The position numbers and the translations under genes were made by a program. Below the pieces are notes generated by a model, which was given only the letters and a program-made list of their open reading frames with translations, searched no databases and was not told the origin of the DNA. Below, one piece after another: positions 50,501 through 58,044 of a stretch of DNA of 64,000 nucleotides (positions within the stretch are counted from its first letter, which is position 1; each line of letters begins with the position of its first letter). This stretch comes from Prunella strophiata (taxonomy: Eukaryota; Chordata; Aves; Passeriformes; Prunellidae), in the NCBI GenBank assembly GCA_036583965.1, contig JAZBQD010000021.1, positions 18,111,766 to 18,175,765 on the forward strand, in the 5' to 3' direction.

Positions 50501-52602
50501 TACTTTCTTCCCTGTGAGGTTGGGAGGCCCTGGCACAGGTGGATACTTTCTTCCCTGTGAGGTTGGGAGGCCCTGGCACAGGTGGATACTTTCTTCCCTG
50601 TGAGGTTGGGAGGCCCTGGCACAGGTGGATACTTTATTCTCTGTGAGGTTGGGAGGCCCTGGCACAGGTGGATACTTTCTTCCCTGTGAGGTTGGGAGGC
50701 CCTGGCACAGGTGGATACTTTATTCTCTGTGAGGTTGGGAGGCCCTGGCACAGGTGGATACTTTCTTCCCTGTGAGGTTGGGAGGCCCTGGCACAGGTGG
50801 ATACTTTCTTCCCTGTGAGGTTGGGAGGCCCTGGCACAGGTGGATACTTTATTCTCTGTGAGGTTGGGAGGCCCTGGCACAGGTGGATACTTTATTCTCT
50901 GTGAGGTTGGGAGGCCCTGGCACAGGTGGATACTTTCTTCCCTGTGAGGTTGGGAGGCCCTGGCACAGGTGGATACTTTCTTCCCTGTGAGGTTGGGAGG
51001 CCCTGGCACAGGTGGATACTTTCTTCCCTGTGAGGTTGGGAGGCCCTGGCACAGGTGGATACTTTCTTCCCTGTGAGGTTGGGAGGCCCTGGCACAGGTG
51101 GATACTTTCTTCCCTGTGAGGTTGGGAGGCCCTGGCACAGGTGGATACTTTCTTCCCTGTGAGGTTGGGAGGCCCTGGCACAGGTGGATACTTTATTCTC
51201 TGTGAGGTTGGGAGGCCCTGGCACAGGTGGATACTTTCTTCCCTGTGAGGTTGGGAGGCCCTGGCACAGGTGGATACTTTCTTCCCTGTGAGGTTGGGAG
51301 GCCCTGGCACAGGTGGATACTTTCTTCCCTGTGAGGTTGGGAGGCCCTGGCACAGGTGGATACTTTCTTCCCTGTGAGGTTGGGAGGCCCTGGCACAGGT
51401 GGATACTTTCTTCCCTGTGAGGTTGGGAGGCCCTGGCACAGGTGGATACTTTATTCTCTGTGAGGTTGGGAGGCCCTGGCACAGGTGGATACTTTATTCT
51501 CTGTGAGGTTGGGAGGCCCTGGCACAGGTGGATACTTTATTCTCTGTGAGGTTGGGAGGCCCTGGCACAGGTGGATACTTTATTCTCTGTGAGGTTGGGA
51601 GGCCCTGGCACAGGTGGATACTTTCTTCCCTGTGAGGTTGGGAGGCCCTGGCACAGGTGGATACTTTCTTCCCTGTGAGGTTGGGAGGCCCTGGCACAGG
51701 TGGATACTTTATTCTCTGTGAGGTTGGGAGGCCCTGGCACAGGTGGATACTTTATTCTCTGTGAGGTTGGGAGGCCCTGGCACAGGTGGATACTTTCTTC
51801 CCTGTGAGGTTGGGAGGCCCTGGCACAGGTGGATACTTTCTTCCCTGTGAGGTTGGGAGGCCCTGGCACAGGTGGATACTTTCTTCCCTGTGAGGTTGGG
51901 AGGCCCTGGCACAGGTGGATACTTTCTTCCCTGTGAGGTTGGGAGGCCCTGGCACAGGTGGATACTTTCTTCCCTGTGAGGTTGGGAGGCCCTGGCACAG
52001 GTGGATACTTTATTCTCTGTGAGGTTGGGAGGCCCTGGCACAGGTGGATACTTTATTCTCTGTGAGGTTGGACCAGGGATAGTGGCAGGTGTCCCTGGGA
52101 TGGCTGGAGATGGAGGGATGAGCTTGACACCGGATAGGCAGGTGTCCATGCGGAATGGATGGCCTTTAATCTCCATCCAACCATTCCATGATTCTGTGTC
52201 TGTCCCACCCATGGACTTCTCCATGCTCCCTTGGCCCAAGGCAGGGCATGGAACAAGCCGAGCTTTCATCTCCCGTTCCATGACCCGCACATCCCAAACC
52301 CAGCAAACCCCTAAACCCCGAGAGATTTTACAGACCAGCAGCACCGTGGGCAGGATCTCTGGGTGCCACTCACCCCCTTGCCGTGCCACCTGCCACCCCT
52401 GTGTGTCCCCACAGTTGTGTACCACCACGGCAACAGCGCGACGGGCGGGCACTACACGACGGACGTGTTCCAGATCGGCCTCAACGGGTGGCTGCGCATC
52501 GACGACCAGGCCGTCAGGGTCATCCACCACTCGCAGGTGGTGAAGGCGGCCCTGGAGCGCACAGCCTACCTCCTGTACTACCGCCAGGTGGACCTGCTGT
52601 GA
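5557..52602 (+). CDS. USP10: Ubiquitin carboxyl-terminal hydrolase 10, complete, 14 coding exons
   Basis: USP10 is a cysteine deubiquitinase acting in cytoplasm and nucleus; known substrates include p53 and 40S ribosomal proteins, and it controls stress granules by binding G3BP. Joined exons: 5557-5577, 24989-25057, 28105-28150, 32651-33676, 39237-39328, 40808-40917, 41342-41397, 42573-42676, 43398-43497, 44680-44860, 47260-47425, 48186-48330, 49370-49435, 52415-52602. They total 2370 nt and encode 789 residues (human 798). The order is: G3BP-binding FGEF (10-13), PAM2 motif (about 76-87), basic run RERKKKKKR (137-145), low-complexity linker, USP domain (about 405-785). The Cys box GNWCYINA puts the nucleophile at C414. 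The His box GNSATGGHY puts the catalytic His at H740, with D757/D758 as the likely third residue. The start codon lies in a strong context (GCGCCATGG) and gives MALH, as in human. Differences from human: D12 is E, and the ATM target sites T42 and S337 are replaced by I42 and N326. No frameshift or stop was found. Identification is very secure; exon ends are by eye. Confidence 0.97.
9839..9864 (+). repeat. TG-rich microsatellite
   Basis: TG units interrupted once by TACA, in USP10 intron 1. Confidence 0.85.
18698..18719. repeat. TA dinucleotide microsatellite
   Basis: About eleven TA units in USP10 intron 1. Confidence 0.9.
24989..25057 (+). CDS. USP10: USP10 coding exon 2 (residues 8-30), G3BP-binding motif
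   Basis: Encodes [16 protein letters not shown] and on to VE; 69 nt, phase 0 to 0, acceptor ttttag, donor gtaagt. FGEF at residues 10-13 corresponds to the human FGDF motif that docks on the NTF2-like domain of G3BP1/2. Confidence 0.95.
25058..28104 (+). other. USP10 intron 2
   Basis: Donor gtaagt, acceptor tacag. AT-rich, with one CR1 fragment near its middle (26600-26810). Nothing else recognised. Confidence 0.8.
26600..26810 (+). mobile_element. CR1 retrotransposon 3' fragment
   Basis: Reads in CR1 sense: the segment ATATTAGGGAAACATG, then gtcaccatctctggatgtgt, tggcactgggtgcc, ggttggactgactcttgaag, and the terminal gtgattctgttgt. It is 5'-truncated and diverged, as expected of an old copy. 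The left edge is uncertain, and the unique-looking DNA from 26430 may also belong to it. Confidence 0.8.
28105..28150 (+). CDS. USP10: USP10 coding exon 3 (residues 31-45)
   Basis: Encodes [15 protein letters not shown], 46 nt, ending in phase 1 before gtaagt. At the place of the human ATM site T42-Q43 this exon reads I42-K43 (28138-28143). Confidence 0.93.
28151..32650 (+). other. USP10 intron 3
   Basis: Donor gtaagt, acceptor ttgtccag. AT-rich non-coding DNA; no repeat or gene recognised with confidence. Confidence 0.75.
32651..33676 (+). CDS. USP10: USP10 coding exon 4 (residues 46-387), PAM2 and linker
   Basis: The large exon, 1026 nt, phase 1 to 1. It carries the PAM2 motif [12 protein letters not shown] (PABP MLLE binding), the basic run [16 protein letters not shown], and a poorly conserved Ala/Ser/Pro-rich linker ending [11 protein letters not shown]. 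The stretch about 32860-33230 has much higher GC at third positions than the rest. The reading frame stays open past the donor gtatag to 33783, but the protein family continues in exon 5. At the place of human S337-Q the protein has N326-Q (33490-33492). Confidence 0.95.
33677..39236 (+). other. USP10 intron 4
   Basis: Donor gtatag, acceptor ctgcag. 5.6 kb of AT-rich DNA. A TA-rich microsatellite lies near 34811-34830 and a 13-bp direct duplication (aagtagtatcaat-like) near 36645-36672. No gene or mobile element recognised. Confidence 0.75.
39237..39328 (+). CDS. USP10: USP10 coding exon 5 (residues 388-418), catalytic Cys box
   Basis: 92 nt, phase 1 to 0. Ends with [12 protein letters not shown]414 is the USP nucleophile (human C424). 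The exon ends directly before a U12-type donor gtatcctt. Confidence 0.96.
39329..40807 (+). other. USP10 intron 5, U12-type (minor spliceosome) intron
   Basis: The donor is GTATCCTTCC, matching the U12 consensus RTATCCTTT at eight of nine positions. A branch-point element TTCCTTAAT, exact to consensus TTCCTTRAY, sits at 40787-40795, with its branch A about 13 nt before the exon. The 3' end is atag and lacks a polypyrimidine tract next to the AG. Phase 0. These features together are diagnostic of a GT-AG U12 intron. Confidence 0.92.
40787..40795 (+). promoter_or_regulatory. U12-type branch-point element
   Basis: TTCCTTAAT is a full match to the minor-spliceosome branch-site consensus, at the expected short distance from the acceptor AG at 40806-40807. 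Confidence 0.88.
40808..40917 (+). CDS. USP10: USP10 coding exon 6 (residues 419-454)
   Basis: Encodes [17 protein letters not shown] through PMLDSF; 110 nt, phase 0 to 2, donor gtaagt. Part of the USP fingers/thumb region after the Cys box. Confidence 0.94.
40918..41341 (+). other. USP10 intron 6
   Basis: Short 424-nt intron, donor gtaagt, acceptor tttcag. No other content recognised. Confidence 0.85.
41342..41397 (+). CDS. USP10: USP10 coding exon 7
   Basis: 56 nt, completes F455 and encodes [18 protein letters not shown]; ends in phase 1 before gtgagt. Confidence 0.94.
41398..42572 (+). other. USP10 intron 7
   Basis: Donor gtgagt, acceptor ttgcag. AT-rich, with a two-unit 19-bp direct repeat at 42446-42483. 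Nothing else recognised. Confidence 0.8.
42573..42676 (+). CDS. USP10: USP10 coding exon 8 (residues 474-508)
   Basis: 104 nt encoding [18 protein letters not shown] through SSLSEK; phase 1 to 0, donor gtggga. Matches the human domain nearly residue for residue (human VNKSS is VIKSS here). Confidence 0.95.
42677..43397 (+). other. USP10 intron 8
   Basis: Donor gtggga, acceptor ttcag. AT-rich; no other content recognised. Confidence 0.8.
43398..43497 (+). CDS. USP10: USP10 coding exon 9 (residues 509-541)
   Basis: 100 nt encoding [20 protein letters not shown] onwards to [13 protein letters not shown] is the conserved USP QDAxEF-type motif. Phase 0 to 1, donor gttagt. Confidence 0.95.
43498..44679 (+). 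other. USP10 intron 9
   Basis: Donor gttagt, acceptor ttgtag. Contains a dense A/T homopolymer and palindrome cluster near 44510-44550. Nothing else recognised. Confidence 0.8.
44680..44860 (+). CDS. USP10: USP10 coding exon 10 (residues 542-601), acidic insert
   Basis: 181 nt, phase 1 to 2. Carries the acidic stretch [18 protein letters not shown] followed by the conserved [19 protein letters not shown]. The acidic loop is typical of USP10. Confidence 0.95.
44861..47259 (+). other. USP10 intron 10
   Basis: Donor gtacag, acceptor ccacag. AT-rich DNA with no recognised gene. A moderately GC-richer patch near 45830-46000 resembles an old, unclassified repeat. Confidence 0.75.
47260..47425 (+). 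CDS. USP10: USP10 coding exon 11 (residues 602-657)
   Basis: 166 nt encoding [20 protein letters not shown] onwards to TTKTKQE; phase 2 to 0, donor gtgtgt. Human has TLQPFF where this reads TLQLFF. Noticeably GC-rich compared with exons 5-9. Confidence 0.95.
47426..48185 (+). other. USP10 intron 11
   Basis: Donor gtgtgt, acceptor gtcag. Contains an AT-rich block (about 47655-47740) of imperfect tandem and inverted ATT/TAA repeats. Confidence 0.8.
48186..48330 (+). CDS. USP10: USP10 coding exon 12 (residues 658-705)
   Basis: 145 nt encoding [20 protein letters not shown] and on to DLEISK; phase 0 to 1, donor gtaaaa. [12 protein letters not shown] is the conserved USP palm motif. Confidence 0.96.
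48331..49369 (+). other. USP10 intron 12
   Basis: Donor gtaaaa, acceptor ctccag. AT-rich; no other content recognised. Confidence 0.8.
49370..49435 (+). CDS. USP10: USP10 coding exon 13 (residues 706-727)
   Basis: 66 nt encoding [20 protein letters not shown] and FA; phase 1 to 1. The donor GCAG-gtatttt is weak. Human reads KNKNFKCHRTYRLFA, so the middle of this small exon has diverged. Confidence 0.93.
49728..49775 (+). mobile_element. CR1-like fragment left of the minisatellite
   Basis: The segment ggttagatgggatactggaa followed by ccttccctgtgagggtgggg matches the same CR1 stretch seen near 145-200, and it includes the sequence from which the neighbouring tandem unit can be derived. Confidence 0.6.
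50064..52070 (+). repeat. 43-bp minisatellite, about 46-47 copies, CR1-derived
   Basis: A strict head-to-tail array with a 43-bp period, starting ggtggatact and including the constant core gaggttgggaggccctggca. Two main unit types differ in one block: ttcttccctg or ttattctctg. They are interspersed, with the first several units (50064-50380) more diverged, for example gggagggtggggagg at 50341-50355. The core matches a CR1 3' segment. The array lies wholly inside USP10 intron 13 and ends about 345 bp before the last exon. Confidence 0.97.
52071..52200 (+). mobile_element. CR1-like 3' end right of the minisatellite
   Basis: After the last unit the sequence runs through a diverged stretch into ccatccaaccattccatgat and tctgtg, the typical CR1 3' terminus in sense orientation. 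This suggests the array expanded inside one CR1 copy. Confidence 0.6.
52415..52602 (+). CDS. USP10: USP10 coding exon 14 (residues 728-789), catalytic His box
   Basis: 188 nt from phase 1 to the TGA at 52600-52602. Contains [20 protein letters not shown], with H740 catalytic, then NGWLRIDDQ with the acid residue, and the end [13 protein letters not shown]. All but one of the 61 complete sense codons end in G or C. Confidence 0.97.
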
Positions 52603-52875
52603 CCCCACCACCCCGCCCCGTAGAACGCCAACATCACTAACTTTTTCTCCTGTAAATGCTCTTCTGAGTGAATCTTTTTTTTTTTCTTTTTTTTTTCTGT
52701 TTTTTCCCCCCCTTTTTACTCTTTATTTTTGTCCCCTTGAAACGATGGGATAAGAGTGATAAAGGAAGCTGCCGTTTGTGCACGACGTGGTTTGTGTTGA
52801 CTTTTGGCTTTGCAGAATGAAGTCGCTCGGTTGGAAGCCTTGTGAATCACAAAAAAAAAAAAATATTAAAAAGGA

Positions 52876-52881
52876 AATAAA
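52876..52881 (+). terminator. Proximal poly(A) signal of USP10
   Basis: AATAAA about 275 nt after the stop, with a second one at 52913-52918 and a third in A-rich DNA at 53057-53062. The downstream T/GT elements are weak compared with the distal site. Confidence 0.5.
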
Positions 52882-53487
52882 GTTCATCCGAGTTAATGCT
52901 GAATCCTAAGATAATAAAAAGGGGATTTGCATTTAATTCCCACTTTCTAATTGCGTAGTAGAAGAAAAACCCTGCACCAGCAACAGAACTTGTAGATTTC
53001 TGTGAAAATGTTTTATCTTTACTTCAGTAAAAAAAGAAAAAAAAATTAAAAAAAAAAATAAAAAGCTCTCTCTGCTTCCCCAATAGTTTTTTGATAAGTG
53101 GTAAAATATGAGCCGATGTGTATGAGATGGAAATGGTCCTTTGTGCTTCAAAACATGTACAAACTGCAGAGTTGCTGGTTCCTGATAGGAAGACACATTT
53201 TAATAATTGTGCGATGAGAAACTGCTTAAGTACACATTGCAGATCAAATATTTGGAGTTAAGATGTTAGTCTATATAGATGGGTGATTGTAACTTTATTG
53301 CTATTAAGAAATTTCAAACTGCATTTATGCTTCTGTGTACATGAAATTAAGAAAATGGGCAAAATAATTAAGATTGATATTTCTTTAAGTCTGCTTTGTT
53401 TAATTTTGCTGTCTGCTCTCCTATAATGTTGAGTTCCTAATTGTACACAGTTTAGTGATACCTAGAAGTATAAAGTTGTCGCCCATC

Positions 53488-53493
53488 AATAAA
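53488..53493 (+). terminator. Distal poly(A) signal of USP10
   Basis: AATAAA followed 15-45 nt later by a GT-rich element (a TG tract at 53514-53528, then ggttttgtttttc). This is the textbook arrangement and the best candidate for the main mRNA end near 53505-53512. Confidence 0.75.
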
Positions 53494-53510
53494 AGTCACA
53501 AAGTTGGTTT

Positions 53511-55690
53511 AAGGTGTGTGTGTGTGTGGGTTTTGTTTTTCCTCAGGTGTGAATCCTACCCTTGGAAATTCCACAGGTTTCTACACAGCACTTCTCAAGG
53601 TGTAGGGAGCCTTCCCCAAATGAAATGGAGATGGTTTTTCTTTGCTTTTACAACTTTTTGAAGCTTCAGAAATGTTCCTGTTTTGCATTCAGGTGGAACT
53701 GAACTTGGAGGGGAGAGGGAAAGGGATGTGGCAGTCCCAGGGCTGAGCACAGAGCAGCCAGGAGAGGGGATGGAATTCCCCTCCTGGAAACCCTGCACTG
53801 TTGTTTCTGAAGCAGATGATGTTTTGTTTGTCTCTTCTTCAGCCAGCTGACATTGCCCTGGAGAACAATTTCCTTGATCAGCTTCCTGCTGCTTTCTCTG
53901 AAAAACTCCTATACATTAATTCTTTGATGATAGTGGTGTAATGTCCTTATGTCATGATGGGATGTTGGAAGCTCCCTGCCTTGTCCTGACTCTTCTGCCC
54001 TCTCGTGCTGTCCCACAGGAAGGAGTTTCCTGCCCAGAGCTCCTTCTGCAGGAGGGACCATCCCAACCCCGTGGCTCTTTGGGGAGGTCCTGCTCTGCTG
54101 AATAAGTTTCGTGATGCTCTGGCATTGTTTTGGATGTCCAAATGTATTGTTATGTTTTTGCTGCTCATGCTTTGTTAGGATTTTCTGATTTACAGATGGT
54201 GGCTGCTCGTGATTTTGGTGACATTCCACCAATTCCAATTTTCTGTGCAAAGCTCACTTGGATTTTGGCTGTTTGCAGGGAAAACATCAGCTCCTGGAGC
54301 TGAGGCTGCTGGAGGATTGGTGCTCCCAGAGCATCCCTGTGGTGGGAATTTCCCCAGAACCCTACTGGTGAGAACTTGAAATCTTGAGGGATTTCAAAAA
54401 GAAAGAAACCAGGTTTTGAACTTGCTGTTCTGTGCTGGTTATTATTCACATCCTGTTTCTGGAACCTGGTTGAAGTGGTGTTCTGTTCAGCAGAAATCCT
54501 GTTCTTAATTAGTCCTGTACCTGTGTTAGGTATTTACTTAGCTCTGTCTCCAGTGCATTGTGAAAAAGTGCATTTCTGATAGTGCAGGTTAACCTGAATA
54601 ATGCAGAGAAAACTGCAGGTGATCAGTAATTAATGTATTAATTAATGTATTACTTAATAGAGGTTACATATGTTAATATTTTAAGAAATGGCAATGAGTC
54701 ATTGCCAGCTTAAAAATCAAGTGTTGAAATTCTCTCAGTATGACTTGAAAATGTCTTAGTATCACTTGAAAATGAATTTTTGCATTTTTTACTGAGGATA
54801 TTACAAATGTATTTGTCACTGAAGTCCTTCTGCAGTGTATTAAAAGGGAAATAAAAGTATGTGGCAACAGTGATGTGGACACTCAGCCACAATTTTTATT
54901 TTCTGTATTAACTCCTCCCATTGTTGCAAAACAAGGACTTGCAGCTTTTGATCATTTGCTCTGAGTGTTGATTATGTAAAAGGAAAACCCCAGCACCCTC
55001 TGATACACTGTAAATCTGGTGGTTGTTTACTGAAGTTAAAACCAGAGTTTGAGAAATGTTTGGGGTTTTTTTCTTAATGCAAAATAAGACCTGAAGTTTT
55101 CCAAATGAGAAACTGGCTGTGCAGGTCCAAAGGGCTGTGGGGAAAACCTTGTGCCATGAGCCAGCTGTGCAGGGGAAGGGCTGGATGGGCAGGGGAGGAG
55201 AGTGATTGAAGCCACGAGGTGTTTGGGGCTGGGGAAGGTGTTGTAAGCAGCAAACTGCTGTTTTCCTCAGTATCCTCTGGAGATGATGTCCCTCAGGGCT
55301 GGGCTGGGCCAGGTCCAGGGGGTCCAGCTCCAAGGCTGCTGCCAGGATGGATCCTGAGCTGTCAGCAGAGGGTTTGTGAATGTGCTCTGAATCTGCTGCT
55401 TTTCACTAGGAATGAAGAGGGAGCCTTGGACGTGCAGGGGATGTTCCCAACGTGCTGGAGATCTGTGCAATGAATGGGGGTTTATTTCAGGCTGTCTTAA
55501 TGACCCAGAGGATTTTTGGAAGTCATTTCTGTTGGTGAATAACCAGATGTGGTGGCTGCAGAGCTTGTGATAGCAGTTCACTTTCTGGTCTGGGGTGAAA
55601 TCTCCTAAGGTGGGTGCTGGGTGGGTCCTGAACTGATCCAGTCTGCAGATGTGACCAGGGAATATGGGGGGCTGTGGGAACAAGGTGAGG
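53511..55690. other. Intergenic DNA between USP10 and CRISPLD2, first part
   Basis: No exon, RNA gene or clear mobile element recognised. Moderate GC; open frames on both strands are short and unlike any family I know. Confidence 0.6.
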
Positions 55691-55692
55691 GG

Positions 55693-55885
55693 TTTTCATG
55701 GAATCCCAAACTGATTTGGATTGGAAGGGACCTTAAAACTCCTCTTGTCCCATCCCCTGCCTATGGGCAGGGACACCTTCCATGGGCCAGTTTGCTCCAA
55801 CCTTGCCTTAAACCCCTCCAGGGATGGGGCAGCCACAGCTGCTCTGGACAGCCTGTGCCTCACCACCTTCACAGAGAAGGATTTT
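55693..55885 (-). mobile_element. CR1 retrotransposon 3' fragment, antisense
   Basis: Reverse-complement CR1: ggaatcccaaactgatttgg, attggaagggaccttaaaac, gggcagggacaccttccatg, ttgctccaaccttgccttaa, gctctggacagcctgtgcct. Confidence 0.88.
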
Positions 55886-56336
55886 CTAGATTGCAGTTCA
55901 CATTTGACTTGGGCTTAGTGCAGTCAGTGGTGCCCCCTAAATTTTCTGAAACTGCTGCAGCTTCTGTTCCTTATTTCATTGTTTTACATCAGCTTTTCAC
56001 TGATGAAGCAGGACAGATTTATGAGGAGTTGTTTTCCTGCTCATCATCACCTGCTGAAGCATTTGGGGAAATGTTCTTTAGTGTGAGAAGGTGGAGAAGC
56101 TGCAGATGGACCTGGGTGGTCAGTCCAGGCTACCCCAAAACAGGGAGAGCAGCAAGAAAGAACAAACAGGGGCTCACAGTAATAATTGTGTTTGGGAATA
56201 AATCCATCAATGCCTGGATTTCCCTCCTGTGATTTGGATCCCCATGCTGTTAGTTCATCTGCTGGAGTAGCCTGTGGATTGCAGCGTGGTCAGGAGAGGG
56301 GCATCTCCCCCCTGCTTCCTTGGCTCCCTCCCTGCC

Positions 56337-56470
56337 CATCTCATCTTGGAATGGGCTGCAAGATACAGCCCCAGCCATGACAATCTGTTCCTTCTTGAAA
56401 AATTCTCAGGAAAATGGTGTCAGAGATGGGATCAGCTTTGATGCTGACTTCAGAGGGTTCTTTCTTTGCT
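56337..56470 (+). repeat. 134-bp direct repeat, copy 1
   Basis: Pairs with 57911-58044 with no gaps and about 11 mismatches by eye. Shared blocks include cttggaatgggctgca, atgacaatctgttccttctt and ggtgtcagagatgggatcag. Not CR1. Confidence 0.93.
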
Positions 56471-57910
56471 GTAAGGACAGCCCAGGCAGGAGGGGGATGT
56501 GAGCAGGCAGCAATGGGGGGTGGTTCCCCCAAACCTGAGCCTGGCTGTGCCTGGTGCCCAGCTCAGGGGCTGCTGCTCCCCTGTGCTCTCACTGCTGATC
56601 AGACAAGCTCCTGCAGAAGCCACTGCCTTCTCTTCACCCTGTTCATCCCCTTGTGCTCCCCGTGCTCTGGAGCAGGAGCCAAACCAGGGGATCCCCTGCA
56701 GCCCTGTGCCTCTCACCCTGCCCTGCTCTGGGGCCATTCCTGCCGAGCTGTGTGAGTGGGAAATGAAGGGGCATTAATTCCAGTGGAGATCAAGACTCAC
56801 TGTCTGCCTGGTCAATTAGGAGGGCATAGGGAAATCTCTGTCTCTTCCCATTCATTGGCTATTGCATTAAAAGCCTCTCTGCTAATATATACTTATATAT
56901 GCAGCCTGCTTTATGTGGCTTTTACCACATATGAAATGGAGACGTTATAATCAAGGCAGTAATAACGAGGAATGATTAAAAGTAACTTCTGATTGTTTTG
57001 GCTTTGGTGGAACATATGACCCCAAGCTGCTGACTCAAGACAAAATGAGGTGGGTAAAAATTCTTGTTCCAGGCTGTGCTCATCCCTGAGCACAACCAGG
57101 CCCTGTGTATGTCTTGTACAGTCAAACCATCCTGGTGTATATTAAAAAAATAAATTAAAAAATCAAATCTTTGTAAAGCAGCCAGGTTGATGGAGCAATC
57201 AGACAGCCCAAGCCATCCTACAGGGATTAATTTCCCATAGGGATATTTGTGGAGATTACAAAATACCAAATTCCTCTGAGGTCTGGAAATTATTTGTACG
57301 TGGGTATGTGAGATTTAAAATGAGTTAATTCAGCTTTATGGTAATTGGAGTGAGCAGCACCTTCTGAGGGCTGTGAGTCAGGGCTGGGGAGCTGTGTGGT
57401 TTTGGGGTGGCAGCCTGTGTGGGGGCACCAGGGTTCACTGTGTTGGGGTGAAATTCACTGTGTTTTGGGGAAATTAGGAACTTGGGGGGCTCTGCAGCAT
57501 CTTTCAGCTAATTATATAAGCCTACAGCAAACTCTGATCCAGAGGGAATTAAAAGAGCAAGGGGAAAAAAAGAGAAAAAAGAGGATACAGTGATTTTACA
57601 GTAAAGAAGTGCAGAACCTTCTGTCAGCCCAGTTCTGGGTGGTCTTTGAGTTGCCTGTGTTGGTGTCAAAATCTGAGCTTTTTTTGGGAGCAAACTGCAC
57701 TGAACAGCTCCTGGCAGGGCAGCAGTGCCAGGTCCAACTGCTGGGCCACGTGTTGTTGGTTCCCATACACAGCTTGTTTGGAAGTAAATAGAAACTCTTT
57801 GTAAATACAGCTGGGAGAGTGTGGGCAGAGGGAAGAGCAGCCAGAGGGGCTGGTGTGGCTGCACCAGGCTCTGGGACTGGGGCTGACTGGTGAGGACTGG
57901 ACTGGCTGCT

Positions 57911-58044
57911 CATCTCAGCTTGGAATGGGCTGCAGGATGCAGCCCCAGCGATGACAATCTGTTCCTTCTTGAAATATTCTCAGGGAAATGGTGTCAGAGA
58001 TGGGATCAGCCTCACTGCTGACTTCAGAGGCTTCTTTCTTTGCT
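57911..58044 (+). repeat. 134-bp direct repeat, copy 2
   Basis: Second copy, 1574 bp downstream in the same orientation. The two copies stay the same length throughout, and similarity stops sharply on both sides. Confidence 0.93.

Larger units (their letters stand above)
49436..52414 (+). other. USP10 intron 13, carries CR1 fragments and a minisatellite
   Basis: Donor gtattt, acceptor ccacag. About two thirds of this 3-kb intron is a 43-bp tandem array (50064-52070), flanked by CR1-like pieces. The 300 bases before exon 14 are C-rich. Confidence 0.9.
52603..53510 (+). other. USP10 3' UTR
   Basis: Non-coding DNA from the stop to the most distal good polyadenylation signal. It begins with pyrimidine-rich T/C tracts (52671-52730) and contains A-rich stretches (52850-52863, 53030-53065). 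The end is inferred. Confidence 0.75.

Noticed and set aside
50203..51138. Long minus-strand open frame (311 codons) and its neighbours across the tandem array
   Set aside because: They are the 43-bp unit read in three frames in turn, with a repeated ATG. Length comes from repetition, not selection.
50064..52070. Regular repeat array resembling CRISPR
   Set aside because: There are no unique spacers: units are contiguous and identical, in a vertebrate intron.
51709..52611. 300-codon minus-strand frame covering the end of the array and antisense of USP10 exon 14
   Set aside because: Its non-repeat part is the complement of a conserved, GC-rich coding exon, which removes stop codons by chance.
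55621..56232. 203-codon plus-strand frame
   Set aside because: It runs through an antisense CR1 fragment, so the open frame is not a host gene.
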